Source: Harmothoe impar (taxonomy: Eukaryota; Annelida; Polychaeta; Phyllodocida; Polynoidae). Taken from it: a stretch of 64,000 nucleotides of DNA. The stretch lies in contig OX381714.1 in assembly GCA_947462335.1 (NCBI GenBank), positions 20,122,618 through 20,186,617 of the forward strand, written 5' to 3'. Each line of letters begins with the position of its first letter. Position 1 is the stretch's first letter. Shown here piece after piece: positions 21,193 through 33,492 of this stretch. The notes below the pieces were generated by a model. That model saw only the letters and a list, made by a program, of their open reading frames with translations. It did not search any database and had not been told where the DNA came from. Position numbers and translations under genes: made by a program.

Positions 21193-21724
21193 CTGTGTAA
21201 AGGGTATTCTAAATAAGTTGATTGGAAAAAAAACTTGTCACATCCTTGGAAATTACTCAATAACATTCAGAGAGGTTTTCAGCACATCTCAACCGCGTTT
21301 CTATACGTATATCCCATAAACATATTAACCCATTAGGTTTATCCTCACGCAAAACCAATCTGCGGTCAGCAGGTCAGAGGAGACGTCGCCTCGTAACTTA
21401 TCTGTCAATTTGTACGCCAATCCGGCCGTGCCCAAGCCAATGGGTCAAAAATGCCCCCCATGGAATTGACATTAAAATATGCTATTTCATGTAAACCACT
21501 CAATTCAAATATTTGAATGAAGACATTAACATGAAATTCTGAAAGTAACAAACATATTGGCCTGCTGAAGTTGATTTTTCAAGGAACTATTTTCGGAGAG
21601 GGATACAAGCAGTGTCTGATGCCGATAGGAAACTAGGTAAGAAGTACCCCTGTCTGTCCTTCTTCCACAGAAGAATCACCGTTTTGTCCCTCCTGTAACA
21701 GAACATTTCCCTCGCGTCTACACA

Positions 21725-21955
21725 CCGAGAAAAGAAGTAGAATCACTGTGACTCCCGACTTGATCACTGGGATAACTCTACCCAGGACTCTAAAGTGACT
21801 CCCTAACAGTAGCAGGACTCTATAAAAACTCTGTAATGACTCCTATTCTGAGACTCCCTCATGATTGGGAGTCACCTAAGAGTCGTGGGGAGAGCTACCT
21901 CAGCTATCGGGGCTGGACTCCCATTTGAGAGTGATTCTACTTCTTCTCTCTGTGC
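21725..21955. mobile_element. GAAGTAG MITE, copy 2 (inverted)
   Basis: Same family as 13585-13822 in the opposite orientation. Ends AGAAGTAGAATCACTGTGAC at 21733 and its mirror at 21944. Confidence 0.85.
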
Positions 21956-22632
21956 AGGTAGTGTCGGCCAGAGATGAGTAGGGGTGTCTCTGCCAAGGGT
22001 AGGGTGGCCGGAGGATTTAAAAAAATGGATTAGACACATGTGTATCATGTATGTCTAGAACGGCTCAATATTCGCATTTAACAAATTACCATTGTTATGT
22101 TGATACAGTTACTAAGTAACTCACTGTAGCTGATTACATATACCTCACCCCTCCAACCATTCTGACAGATCTGAAGGCAGGTACATAATACATACATAGG
22201 TCAAAGGCCTCCCACATGGCCCAGGCCTGCCGCAGTGTCTAAAGTATGCACTAATTGCTATCCTTGAGTCTCTCTATAGCCCTATGGCAGAGAGGCCCTC
22301 TAGTGTTATAATATGAAGTTAATGCTTGAGATTGGGGACTCAGACCCCCATATGACCCCCAGGAGCTGGCTGACGCTAGGGCCTATCATTTCCATTCAAA
22401 ATGTATCATATTTAGTTAATTAAGATCTGTATGTGGTAATTTGCCAAAAATTGCCAATTCACAATTTCTTTACAAATCTTAAGCTACAAATACATTATTT
22501 TAAGTGCTTTATCTACCATACAAATAATTTTACCTGCACAGAATAAAGCCTACTGGTGTGTACCTGCATTCAATACCATTATAACAAAAAAAGAATTGCA
22601 TTGATATATGAATTTGCCTTCGTGCAGTGTGA

Positions 22633-22659
22633 ATTCTCCCAACTGACAGTTGGGAGAAT
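22633..22659. repeat. Short perfect hairpin
   Basis: ATTCTCCCAACTG then CAGTTGGGAGAAT around a central A. Confidence 0.85.
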
Positions 22660-23354
22660 CACTCACTAATAGAGCTCAGAACAGGCTCGAAATGTGAAGG
22701 TCTGTCAACATTTCCCCTTGATTACATTATGTAATACAATTTATTGTGTTTATTTCAGCTCAAATGAGATTGGCCCATTCAATATCTCAATATACCAATT
22801 TACTGTATGTCTCTATCTACTCCCTAGCCGAAATGACAAGCCATTATAAGAGGGTCATTTAACATAGGATCAGATACGCATTGAACGATCATTCAGACCC
22901 TTCAGCCACCCTATCAAGGGAGCTAGACACAAATTCTCATGACTAATTAACATATTACTTTGACTATTCACCCATAACATAAACTTACATTGGCTTAAAC
23001 AACTGGAAATGTACAATTTATATACAGTGTGTTACAAATTACTCATTGTCGCTATTGTTTGGATCTCTTTTTCTGTTTTTCGAGCTGGGTAGTTACAAAA
23101 TACTCCTCCTTGTTCTCTTGCTGCCCGGGGCCACCTCAGGACAGGTACAATGACTAACTTTAGGTGTTTGACCAAGGACAATAAAGAACACAGCCACAAT
23201 TTATTTTGTCATATCAAGAATAAAAGATGGCGGACAAACGACTTGTTTGAGGAAAGGGACATGTCTTAAAGTTTGTCGGCCACGTAGGCGTATCCATCTA
23301 ACTTTCTTGCAACCACTGAGAAAAACATTTCTGTCTGTCAAGCTACAGTTGTAA

Positions 23355-25290
23355 GAGTTGAGTTTGAGTTTGAGAAATTTTTATTGGCATAAGTTACTCT
23401 ACAAGTAAAGTCTTTCAAACAGATGCCAACAGCCGGCTGGGATATCCAATATATGAAGCTTCACAGTTCAGTATACAGTCCAAGATATACAAGCAGACAT
23501 AACAATACAATACAATATACAATGGGTGGTCAAGCGAATGGCAGACGGTCAGGTAATTGGTGATCATACGTAGGACGCACTAAGAGCAGACTAGGTACAG
23601 AGTCAGGGTCCGTTTTTGGTGCATGTTGACTATACAGCATTATAGTATATTACATTATGTTACATATCACATATTACATAATACCCAATACATAATACAA
23701 CGGGCTTCACACGCACATAGTACATGTTGCCTGGTACTCCGTGCCACATCATTCAAGGTAATGCCACTTAGTCAATTTAGCAAAGTATGTACGATTTGAC
23801 CTTATAATACATTCATTCAAGAATACTCAAGACAATCTTACATACATACATGATCGTTATTCATGCAAAAAATAGTTATAGACCACGTGTATCAACTACA
23901 TTCATCTCATCCTTTTATCTTAGCGACAAATTGGGAGTAGTTATCCATATGCTGTATATCGCTCGTCAATCTGTTCCAGGCCAAGAAACCCCTGTACTTT
24001 GGGCTTTTTCTATACTGAGAGTTCTTAGGCCTCTGTACCTTTAGGCGGATTTTATCATTTCCCCTCAGCACCCTTGTGGGAACTACAACATTGTCTACCT
24101 TCCGTGTTATTTTATACATTCGACATAGAAGGTTCTCAATGCGCCTTTCTTTCAATGACCCAATTTTGCACTCTTTCCTCAGTGCTATTCTAGATATAGA
24201 CCTGGGGTCCCGAATCTTGAGGCAGGCTCTGAGACAGTGGTTCTGGATGGTCTCTATCTCCTCCACCAGTGTCTCAGGGCCCCCGTCCAAGACCACATCG
24301 CCATACTCCAGCACCGGCAGAATCATTGTCTTATACAGGAGTAGTGATAGGTCTCTGTCCATGTATTTGCATAGGTTTCTTAGGCTATATAGTTTAAGGT
24401 TACCTGACATTATAGTTCTATTACATTGTGCCTTGAAACCCATCACAGAGTCGATCAATACTCCTAGGTAATTAAAACTAGGTACAACACCGAGTTCCAT
24501 ACCATTCAAGTAGATCGAAAACTGTGTAAAATCTGTTACACAGCGCTCTCCGTGGCACCATAGGACCTTAGTCTTTTCTGTGTTCACAGTCAGTTTGTAA
24601 GCAATGCACCACTCGCTAATTCTATCTAGGTCAAGCTGAAGTAACTGGCTTGCTAGCAGGGGGTCGCGGTTGCTGACCAAAATCGCCAAATCGTCAGCAT
24701 ACATGTAATGGCGTCCGTGCTGGAGAGTTTTAGTAACCGAGTTTATGTATATTATAAACAGCAGCGGGCCCAATACGGACCCCTGTGGGACGCCACAACT
24801 GATTGACCGCCTGCTAGACTTGAGACTCTTCACCCCGGTCACCTGCGTTCGGTCACCAAGGTAGCTCTTGAACCACTTAAGAGTCTCGTCACTACAGCCC
24901 ATCTTTCTGAGTTCACACAGCAGTAGTAGGTGATTTACGGTGTCGAACGCCTTCCTCAGATCGAGGAAGACGATCGACACCACCTCACCCCTATTTCTGG
25001 ATTCATATATATCTTGGACAACTCCATATACAGCATCAATAGTTGACCTCCCGGGCATGAAGCCAAACTGCCTTGAATCAATAATATCGTACGTGAGCAG
25101 ATAGTGCATTAGTTGCTGGTGAATAAATTTCTCAATTAATTTTGAATACACTACAAGTTGGCTTACTGGACGCCAATTCGTCACCTTGCTCAGGTCTCCC
25201 CCTTTGGGTAGAGGTACGATGCAGGCCTGCTTCATACACACACAAGGAGCTACGTTTCCCCATGTTGCTCACGCATATATTGTGACGCCC
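23355..25290 (-). mobile_element. Non-LTR retrotransposon copy, 5'-truncated
   Basis: The element includes the reverse transcriptase and about 550 bp of 3' untranslated sequence. Read on the minus strand it ends in AATAAAAATTTCTC followed by tandem AAACTC units at about 23355-23375, a short-repeat tail rather than poly(A). The same kind of tail (AATAAAAAACTACC then AAACTC repeats) occurs on the plus strand at 38850-38881. The 5' boundary is uncertain. Confidence 0.8.
23907..25241 (-). CDS. Reverse transcriptase of a non-LTR retrotransposon (5'-truncated ORF2)
   Basis: This 444-residue open frame is a non-LTR (LINE-type) reverse transcriptase, which copies the element's RNA at a nicked chromosomal target. 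Seen in order: VPLPKGGD and NWRPVS (about 9-27), GFMPGRSTIDAV (60-71), motif A FLDLRKAFD with aspartate about 94, motif B GVPQGSVLGPLLF (150-162), catalytic YADD (181-184), NTEKTKVL, then FNYLGVLID. The catalytic residues are intact. The reading frame is open a few codons further upstream (WGNVAPCVC) and then meets a stop. There is no apurinic endonuclease domain, which a complete ORF2 would carry, so the copy is truncated or decayed at its 5' end and cannot be autonomous. It is probably in the broad Jockey/CR1/L2 range; I cannot assign a clade. Confidence 0.92.
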   Translation of the reverse strand: MCMKQACIVPLPKGGDLSKVTNWRPVSQLVVYSKLIEKFIHQQLMHYLLTYDIIDSRQFGFMPGRSTIDAVYGVVQDIYESRNRGEVVSIVFLDLRKAFDTVNHLLLLCELRKMGCSDETLKWFKSYLGDRTQVTGVKSLKSSRRSISCGVPQGSVLGPLLFIIYINSVTKTLQHGRHYMYADDLAILVSNRDPLLASQLLQLDLDRISEWCIAYKLTVNTEKTKVLWCHGERCVTDFTQFSIYLNGMELGVVPSFNYLGVLIDSVMGFKAQCNRTIMSGNLKLYSLRNLCKYMDRDLSLLLYKTMILPVLEYGDVVLDGGPETLVEEIETIQNHCLRACLKIRDPRSISRIALRKECKIGSLKERRIENLLCRMYKITRKVDNVVVPTRVLRGNDKIRLKVQRPKNSQYRKSPKYRGFLAWNRLTSDIQHMDNYSQFVAKIKG

Positions 25291-25619
25291 ACCTTCCCCA
25301 AGAAGGCGAATAAAAGTAAAACATACACTTTAAGATAAAAGTTATTGTCTCACTTTTACCTTCTGGTCACTGAGCATACTTATTAATCATGCTATGCTGG
25401 AGGTGTCAACAAGTTATTTCAACGTCACCTCACCCATTGTACTAGAATGGCAGAAATATTTTCATTTCATTTTGCATGTTTTTATTTCATTTTCATGAAA
25501 TCGTGTTTTTCATTGGCTGGGGCAGTATGGAAGGCCCCCTTCGTGTCCCCACCCCCTATAGCAAGTTGTTAGTTCTAGTGGCAGCTGCCACATACTCATA
25601 CTGGCCTGCCCGTGTATAA

Positions 25620-25855
25620 TATATGGTTACTCTCGTCCCCCGATCCTTCAGAAGGAAGGCTCTACTAACAATCACTATGACATTGAACTTATATTTAAAT
25701 GGGCTCAGGCAACCCCTGCTGGTAGCTCTGAAGCAGTGAACAGGAACCAGAATGTATGATGCGAGTGCTCCCATCATACTTCTGGTTCCAGTTCTGGTTC
25801 CTGTCATGCCCAACGGTTCCATTGCTTACCACAGGGATTGCCTAAACCAAGCAGA
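25620..25855. mobile_element. Second copy of the CCCCTGCTGGTAGC inverted-repeat element
   Basis: Repeats the order seen at 9140-9355: CTCTCGT, GGAAGGCTCTACTAACA, GACATTGAACTT, CAACCCCTGCTGGTAGC, GGAACCAGAATGTATGATG, then mirrored CATCATACTTCTGGTTCC and CAGGGATTGCC. Confidence 0.75.
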
Positions 25856-28084
25856 AATTCTAGTTCAATGTTATAGTAGTGTTTGCAAGCGCCATTGTGT
25901 GCCAGAATAGCGCTTGGGACAAGTGTAAGTATATGCCATGGTATGCAGCAAACCTTCCACTAGTCTCAGAGTCGTCCAACCGTTACACCAGGGTTGTTAC
26001 GGCTATTTCACACCACCGGGAGGAGAAGAAAGTCCCCCATACATTTAGATACTTACCAAATAATCCTCTTATAACATTTCTATACATGAAAGTGCTTATA
26101 TCATTGTCCAGGGCGTCACATATTAGCCTACATTTTGCAGACCTAGTAAAGTGGTGTGTTAGAAACCATTTACCCCTCATTTCATGTGACCGAGCTACCA
26201 GACAACTAGACTCAGTATCATTCAGAGTGTTGGCAATAGACACATAATGTGTATACATGGTTGTATAATGGTGTGGGCGGTGAAGGCTATACAGAGTATA
26301 TCATAGTTGATCATAGTAAAACAACCGATTCTATCTCAATTTTAGAAATTCCATTTTAGACTCATGAATATGACTATTCCAAGTGTATACTGTTTGTGTT
26401 CAATAATTAAACTACTTCTGTCAAGCTAGTTAGCTTTAATCTCTCCGAATCCCTGAATTGGAATTGAAAGTCAGGTCTATGTTGTGATAATCCAGTCAAC
26501 AACAGAGTAACGCCCCAATGCTTATGGCTTTATACCAGCGCCCTATGAGTCATTATACAGACTAGTTTATTACCTGCCCCACCCTCCAACATAAAGACAT
26601 TGAACCTAGAGTCTCCAGGTGCGACTCAGTGTCACGTGAAGATCTAGGTCCGGGTTGCTGTACACCACAGGTTGTGACTGAACAGCACGCAAAGCTCGAC
26701 TTAGTGTAGGTGTCTGTCCCGGATGGGGGGAGGGTACTCACTCTATGACGGTACCCACCAACTGCCAAACTACCACCCACCAAAAAACAGGAGGTGCAGA
26801 ACCACCACCCTTATAAATGTAGTGGACAGCCCCTTGATTCCTAATGGATAAGCCACTGCCCCTATATTTCAGGAACCCCTATAGAACTACCTTTACATCC
26901 TGATTCAAATAGTACAGTAGACATGGACAATTATTTGTTACTTTACATTTTAGCCTAAACCCCTTACTGAGACCAAAATACTGCCCCTCTTCTCTAGAGT
27001 TACTGCCTCCCATATTTGAGGGGGCTGGGAGTCACCGGCCACTAATTTTGAGACCCACCGTCACCAATTCTGGGGGTCATTTGGCAGTGGGTATCCATTT
27101 TAGAGCTGGATACCTGCCCCCTGGGGGCTGTATGGAACCAAAACTTATACATAAGAGGGTACGACTGCCATCATCCATCAGCGTTAGTTGGCTTCACTGC
27201 CCTGTGTGCTTGGACATATGGCATCAAGATGATGGGGGGGGGGGGGCTTAGGAGTTTATATACATTGCAAACTAGACAGTGCTATAGTATGTATGTCCAA
27301 GCACATGCACGGACAGTTGGGTCATCTAATGTTGAAAGATGATAGCTGACTTCCACTGCCACACTTTATATTTAACACAGGCACACTAAGTAGCCAGGCT
27401 GATCAGTTAAAGCCTGTGCAGTATACACAGATGGCCTTTTGTCTGCCAGAAATGGAGCTCAACGGGTAGTAGACCTAGGTGCACATAATGTGGGGCAATT
27501 ACTAGAGCGTATTTTAACCTTGAATCCAATATGTCATAATAACTCGAAATTGGACAAAATATTCGTTATTGCAGGGATACACTTACACATCATCATGTAT
27601 CATATATGCAGTTGCAGAATAGGCTATTGAGTGGAGATCATAATGAAAAATGATGGGTGGTTGGGGGGGGGGGGGGGTCATCTCTCCTATAGAAAGGTGA
27701 ACACTGTTCTGACACTGATGCAACACTATATTGTGATGTGTATAGAGGGGGTGAAATAAAGCTGGAAAGGCATTGGTCTACATAGCATCTTTTATTCCAT
27801 ATCTCTATAATTTATATTGAACGTCCACATATGGCGTAGAGCGAGGGTAAGGTTCAGTGAAGGGTATACATTTCTATAGATCTAAGAAAACCTCCAAATG
27901 TAGTCACAATGCATGATACAAGGAGTTGGGATGTCTGCAGAAGGGTCTGCCAAAACGATTGACATTACGTGACACCACATCCCTATAACCATGGCGGTGC
28001 GTAGTTAGTTAGAATGAAAGGATTACGTTTTGTGATCAACATTCCTCTAGGGGGTGGGGAGGTACCTGGATCTACTGAGGCCAT
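25856..28084. other. Noncoding; poly(G) runs
   Basis: No recognisable coding exon. G runs of 11-14 bases at about 27233 and 27663. Confidence 0.5.
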
Positions 28085-28087
28085 ACC

Positions 28088-28316
28088 TATCCCTTTAAGG
28101 GCCGCATGGTGCTGGTTTGACGCATCATGCCCTGTGGTATCATGATGCAGTCATGCAGCCCTACTCACAAGTCAAGGATTGATGTGTGATGCTGAACCTT
28201 TAGGGGACAGGAGTGTATCAACCCTACAGGGTTGGCATGGTGCATGAATGAAGCATTGGCGAATTCCTCGCCAGGGCTGCATTCATGCATCATGACGATA
28301 GAGCACATAGTGCAGG
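28088..28316. mobile_element. TTAA fold-back MITE family, partial copy
   Basis: CCCTTTAAGGGCCGCATGGT at the left, then GAATTCCTCGCCAGGGCTGC and CATTCATGCATCATGACGA. The right terminus is lost. Confidence 0.65.
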
Positions 28317-28980
28317 TAGATATAAGTGGGTATTTGGTGGGGGTGTTGGTGGGGATCGGGGGACTGGGTCTATATATCTGTGGTTGGCAGTTGCTATATA
28401 GACATGAAAGGTGGAAATATCAGCTTTACCCAATTAAGTTGTCATATCTGAACAGGCTGGGTCGTATAAGATGCAATGATTACCTCTGACAACAACGATG
28501 GCATTGTTTTGTGTTAAAAGAGCATCTGCCCTTGAAGGGTTTTAAAGTGAGAAGATCCTGTTTAGACACCAAAGTAAATCATAAACGGCTGCATGCGGTC
28601 ATGGAATTTAATACGGGCTACGCCCTTCACTACTATAAGTTAAGTTACAATGTCTATATTACGCAATACACAGGTGTCAAGGAACCAGGCGGCTGCATAC
28701 ATAAATTGAGACAAGGTAATGAATAGATAAAGGATCAAATTGGTTAATATGTCGTTCCTGTCAATCCATGGTCCTATCTCAATACGAAGGAGAAAATCAA
28801 CTCTTTGATCTTCATACCAAAAAGTAAAGAAGACTATTATTCGCTCATTGAATTATACGTGATACCTGTGTTTACAACACAGATTGACCTGGTACCACGT
28901 CACGGATTGTGGTAAAGGATAAAAACAAGGAATAGTATTGTACCTAGCTGTTATCTGATTGGCTGCTATGGGAATATATC

Positions 28981-29022
28981 AGTGTGGAAATAGGCCATAT
29001 ATATATGGCCTATTTCCACACT
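28981..29022. repeat. Perfect 42-bp palindrome
   Basis: AGTGTGGAAATAGGCCATATA followed directly by its exact reverse complement, without a loop. A similar half phrase, CAGGGTGGAAATAGTTCCACC, occurs at 2380-2400. Confidence 0.9.
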
Positions 29023-29581
29023 TGTCTGAACGCGCTATTTTTGACTTGATGTGTTGCCATGCACCATGAGAGCCTATAGATGTCACTGAACTCACCGATA
29101 TAGCCTTTGATACAAAGCGGGACCTTTTTGTATAGATGTTGAGCATAGGTGAGAATGAGCTTTTCTATGCTGGGGTAGCTGTAATACCTTTGGAACCAAA
29201 ACTAGATTTGAAATGATAAATTGTCCTGACTTTTATTTCACTATTACGTATATTAATATTTTTTTCAAATCATATAAATATGTGCCCTCGACTCTTTAAC
29301 AATGCAATACAAAATAATCTAGGCTTTCATTTCATTTTGAAGAATGCCCCACATGGTCCTGCTGTGCAAAGTTCTATTACTGAACACACACAACATATGT
29401 ACCAAAATAATAATTTTAAAATATTTAGAAAAAAAAACCACATTCAGAACCCTACCGACTTACCTAAAGCAGGAAGTATTAATAAACATAGCAGTAGTAT
29501 CTGTGGAAGTACACACATCCTCTCCATGCTGTTAATGACCTGGGTAAATTATATGACTTTTTTCCCACTAATCGCTCAAGG

Positions 29582-29780
29582 CCTGATCTAATCCCTCAGA
29601 TGAGCATCCAACAGATCAGCTGTTTGATAGTTTCTAACGGTCCTCTTTGTGTGAGGTGGGGGCCTCTGGGCTGTAGTCTGGACTCTATAGCCGGCGTATT
29701 CCAGAACGTCCTCCTCAGGTCACCAGGTATACACACAATGTGATGGGGTCCTGGCTGGCTTTCTGGCTGTGGGTCTCCTA
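29582..29780 (-). CDS. Possible terminal exon, unknown protein
   Basis: After an AG at about 29781, one frame stays open for roughly 60 codons (GDPQPESQPGPHHIVCIPGD ... TIKQLICWMLI) and then meets TGA, while the other two frames close early. The residue composition is plausible for protein, but there is no recognisable domain and the acceptor lacks a strong pyrimidine tract. This may be chance. Confidence 0.2.
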
Positions 29781-30106
29781 TGTACATATATGTATAATGG
29801 AAGCCCTTGCTATGGTGTTGGAAACTGGTGCTCAAAACTCAAAAACTCAAAACTATGTGCGATGAAGCAGAGATGTGGACTAACACTTGGTGTGGTGATG
29901 TAGCACGTTGTGTGGATCCATCAGCAACTGGGTGTACATGTGTATCAGTCTGTGTCTGTGTGGGGATGTGTTCATATGTCCAGAGTGCCTCTACTGCACT
30001 CTCCTACAACTGTCTTGTAGCAATGAGAGCAGCCTCTGATGGAGGTGCCTTCTGCAATTATAGTGTGTCTCCTATCCGTTCTAATCTGCAGTCTCTGCAG
30101 AGATTT

Positions 30107-30212
30107 ACAGTCTCTGACGTATTTCACTCGTGGGGGCTGGGGCGCATCCCACTCAGCCTGCAGCTTCCTGGGATCCTGCCCCAGCCCCTACTCATAAAAT
30201 ACGAAAGAGACG
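30107..30212. mobile_element. Hairpin MITE with ACAGTCTCTGAC end, copy 2
   Basis: Same plan as 7896-7992: ACAGTCTCTGACGTATTTCA, then a stem GGGGCTGGGGC against GCCCCAGCCCC, then AATACGAAAGAGACG. Confidence 0.75.
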
Positions 30213-30404
30213 TTATCAATAGGTGTTAACGCATGTCTATCTATTCTAATTTCTTTTCACATTTCATAGGTTGAATATTTATGATTCAGATTGGCACAGC
30301 CAATATCAATCCTGAACCTTCATATATCAAGGCCCTAGCATCGGCCTTTGGTATGCAATATAAGTATGCAGATGTCGACCAAATGTTATTCACGCAAACC
30401 TAAG

Positions 30405-30655
30405 GTACATTTTCCATTAGCCGATTTGTAAGTCCTAACAGTCGGTGGGCCCACACCCACTACAACCACCAGATGATGCTGTCGGCAGGTCTATCGGTGG
30501 ACAAAGCTCGATACCACATATTTCTGGTTGGTCCCAAGTATGGCATCAGCAGTAAGAAATCAGCAGGGAAAATATAGCCAGATACGACTTACATGTTGGT
30601 ATCCCTGTCGATTACAACCTACAGACATCCAAATCGGCTAGTGGAAAATGGGGCC
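30405..30655. mobile_element. Putative MITE with CATTTTCCAYTAGCCGATTTG ends
   Basis: CATTTTCCATTAGCCGATTT at 30408 and its reverse complement (CAAATCGGCTAGTGGAAAAT) at 30630-30649 enclose about 200 bp of noncoding sequence. Confidence 0.65.
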
Positions 30656-31530
30656 AATTGACAGTGGAGCTACCTTTGCCTAAAATATGGGACAGGGTCT
30701 AAACACGCTCATGCAATGAAAGCAGCATCTACCGGGAGAGTGGCTGCAGTGTTATGGTATGAGAACCCCCCTCCCTGCCCCTGTCCCTTCTTCCTCCATG
30801 GTCCAGTTGGTATCTGAGTCAAAGACCGTGACTGGTCTGCGTCAGGTGTATGTGTCAGGCCTGGGGAGGATCACAACAAACCGACTGGCGTAATTCCAGG
30901 GGCCTGGGGGTCTACACAGGAGGGTATGGCTTATCTGTGTTAACCTTAGAGGGTAATTAACATGCCTGGGGATACCCTGGAAATGGGTGGGGTGGGGTTG
31001 GGATTGAGGTATGTATGTGGCTTAGTGGATTATCTAACGGGGTATTTATCAAGGGTCGATCTATGTGCTATATTAATGTTATAATCAGTGGTTATTGTAC
31101 TATTTTTAAACCATTATAACAAAAAAGGGATTGGGTGTTTCCCTTTGTATGCAGGGCGTTGCCATCTAGAGAAAGACATGATAAGGTAAAAGTAAACTTA
31201 AAGTCTACACAGAAACCAGTTTTAAGGAGGAAGTTCTGAGTCATTGGACTGTGACATGAAGTGAAGTAAGTAAACCCTGTCGGTCAGTCAGATGCCCTAG
31301 TTTATAAACATTGATGTCGTGTAGTGGATCTGTCCGTCTATATCAATAGTTTGATATTGAACAAACGATATCAAATATAGATTGGAAAATACAATATTTT
31401 CCATTCATATTATATCATATTCCTCTAGAACTACCGGGTAAATTTCAGCCATAGTTATATCTAGATCATGCTCGCACGACAGTAAACTGTTTACGGACAT
31501 CTTCCCCAAGATATTTGAACATTATTATTC
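30656..31530. other. Noncoding, no recognised feature
   Basis: No exon-like frame, RNA gene or repeat array seen. Confidence 0.5.
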
Positions 31531-31532
31531 TG

Positions 31533-31571
31533 TACACACTCAGAAAAGTCCCGGACTTTTCTGAGGGTGTA
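31533..31571. repeat. Short hairpin / minimal MITE
   Basis: TACACACTCAGAAAAGTCC mirrored by GGACTTTTCTGAGGGTGTA with one mismatch. The ends resemble terminal inverted repeats without an interior. Confidence 0.75.
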
Positions 31572-31970
31572 TACGTGAACACTATCGTGATGGTTTACAT
31601 ATAAATATGCCCCTCTAATATCAGTGGAAGACGCATAGAACAACTTTCAAGCTGATGATTTGCAACAGATTTATCTAGACATGAAGCTAAACATGTATAA
31701 TTTAGGTCTATGATCTATAGATTCCTTGATGCAGCGGCGTCGTGAGCAGTTTCAATATAAGTACGGAGGACAAAGGGGGGTTAGTAGAAGCAATAGCACA
31801 AAACAAGGGTGTACTATGTAAGGCATAGTATATTATATTATGCATGTTCCCCTTTATTCCTAATAAAGCAGAACTCATATTATGAGCGATACCAAGTGCC
31901 TTATTCATAGAAAATGTGGAGAAAATAATAATGCCAACCATCCACAGCGTCTTAATGATCCCAATTCTAG

Positions 31971-32080
31971 ACACCAATGACACCAATGACACCAATGACA
32001 CCAATGACACCAATGACACCAATGACACCAATGACACCAATGACACCAATGACACCAATGACACCAATGACACCAATGAC
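31971..32080. repeat. 9-bp minisatellite (ACACCAATG)n, about 12 copies
   Basis: Perfect tandem units. Because the period is a multiple of three it yields open frames on both strands (NDT repeats and LVS repeats), which are artefacts. Confidence 0.97.
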
Positions 32081-32577
32081 ATCGTGACAGTCGCTCACTT
32101 GCTAACAACATGTTACGTGCCAAGGTGATATAGAGGTAGTTATCTATCTACTTAGCCCTCATCTTCTGGTTGGCGCCACATGCAAACCCCGAATAATAGC
32201 AGCCTTTTGTGGATGATCTCAATGGCTTTAGGTGTTGCCAAATACCTATACCTGGTCTACCTTTAGTTGAGGATCACTGGATTATTCATTAACATGAATC
32301 TAGTTGATTGGGGCAAATTGACACTACGATTTGCAATATATAGGATGCTCAGAAATGGGGAGGAGGGTCAATTTTGTGCTTCTTTACTCTAGTGTGTATC
32401 CATAATTTTCCTTGGAAGTATTGGTATTTGTATGCTAAAATTACAAATATTTTCCTTTTAAGTTTGCATAGAAATTTGAGGTCATTTTTGGTTTACTGAG
32501 GTTCATCGGGCGACATGAAAGCAGCTTAAGATGTTTCTGGCCTATGGAGTCATCATCATATATCCACCTCTATTCAG

Positions 32578-32874
32578 AGAGAGTGGTCATTTTCTAACGA
32601 CATGGGGGGGGGGGGGGGGGGGGTCGGTGGAATTTTGCACAAGTCGGTCCAAATCTTTTTGGCCCCTCCCTCCGTGCGAGGGGTCTAAATTTTTTCGGTC
32701 ACCCCCCAGACAGATTGAAATGGAGCATAGTTGCTCCCTTTGAGCTATAGTAATGCACAGGCTTTTTCGTTTAAAAAGGGGACCAAATTTCTTTGGCCAC
32801 CCCCCTTTAAAGAGTCCACACTTTTTTGCCCCCTCCCCCCCCCCCCCCCTGTTGTTAAAAAATGACCACTCCCT
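32578..32874. mobile_element. MITE with AGGGAGTGGTCATTTT ends, copy 1
   Basis: Left AGAGAGTGGTCATTTTCTAA and right mirror of AGGGAGTGGTCATTTTTTAA, each followed inward by a long poly(G) (left) or poly(C) (right) tract. The 297-bp body has no ORF of note. Confidence 0.8.
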
Positions 32875-33492
32875 TAGCTTCAGTAATGAGTGTTGATTTA
32901 ATCCATAACTGTAGTAACATTTATAGAATGGCACACTAACATTGGCTACTTTTAAAGTGGCATAATCACCAAGCCTATCCCTCTCACAATTCTATTACTG
33001 TTCTAGTCTCCTATGTGGTTTAGTGTGAGTGGTGAGAATGCCCCTTTAATGTGGATGATGTCAAACAAGGTAACAATGTACTCTGACTGACTCTACTAGT
33101 CATAACACCCCAGCACACGCTGGTGGTGCCATCTGGTGTAACTCAACTTAACCACAAGGGGTTCTATGTTGGTGATTGCTATCTTTATAAAGTTAGATGT
33201 TAGTGGAGGTATAGCTATAGCATGGGAATACCATAGGAATATATTTCAGCATCCATGCTGCATAATAGTCCAACATCAGGTAGTTTCTATGCATTCCTCT
33301 ACATTGTCTATGTTTCAGTGCATGGAAGAAGTTAACACACTAGTTTGGCAAGTGAGTCTATCTCTTCCTGTCTGTCTGTCTCTTTCTTTCTCTTTCTTTG
33401 TCTTTTTATCTCTGTCCGTATGAGTCTGTCTGTCTCCGACATAGTATTATTATAATTCTGCTGGCAGATTATAATTCTACTTGCAATGCAAG

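Larger units (their letters stand above)
21200..23354. other. Upstream region of the CUB gene, no further exon found
   Basis: Searched on the minus strand for a phase-1-ending exon with a signal peptide; none was convincing. Contains the GAAGTAG MITE and the hairpin listed separately. Confidence 0.45.

Noticed and set aside
24076..24471. 131-codon plus-strand open frame
   Set aside because: Antisense shadow of the reverse transcriptase.
29807..30229. 140-codon plus-strand open frame as a gene
   Set aside because: Its 3' third overlaps a hairpin MITE, it has no recognisable domain and the Cys/Val-rich centre is GTGT-type simple sequence.
31708..32128. Open frames of 70-124 codons with NDT or LVS repeats
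   Set aside because: They are produced by the 9-bp minisatellite, whose period is a multiple of three, on both strands.
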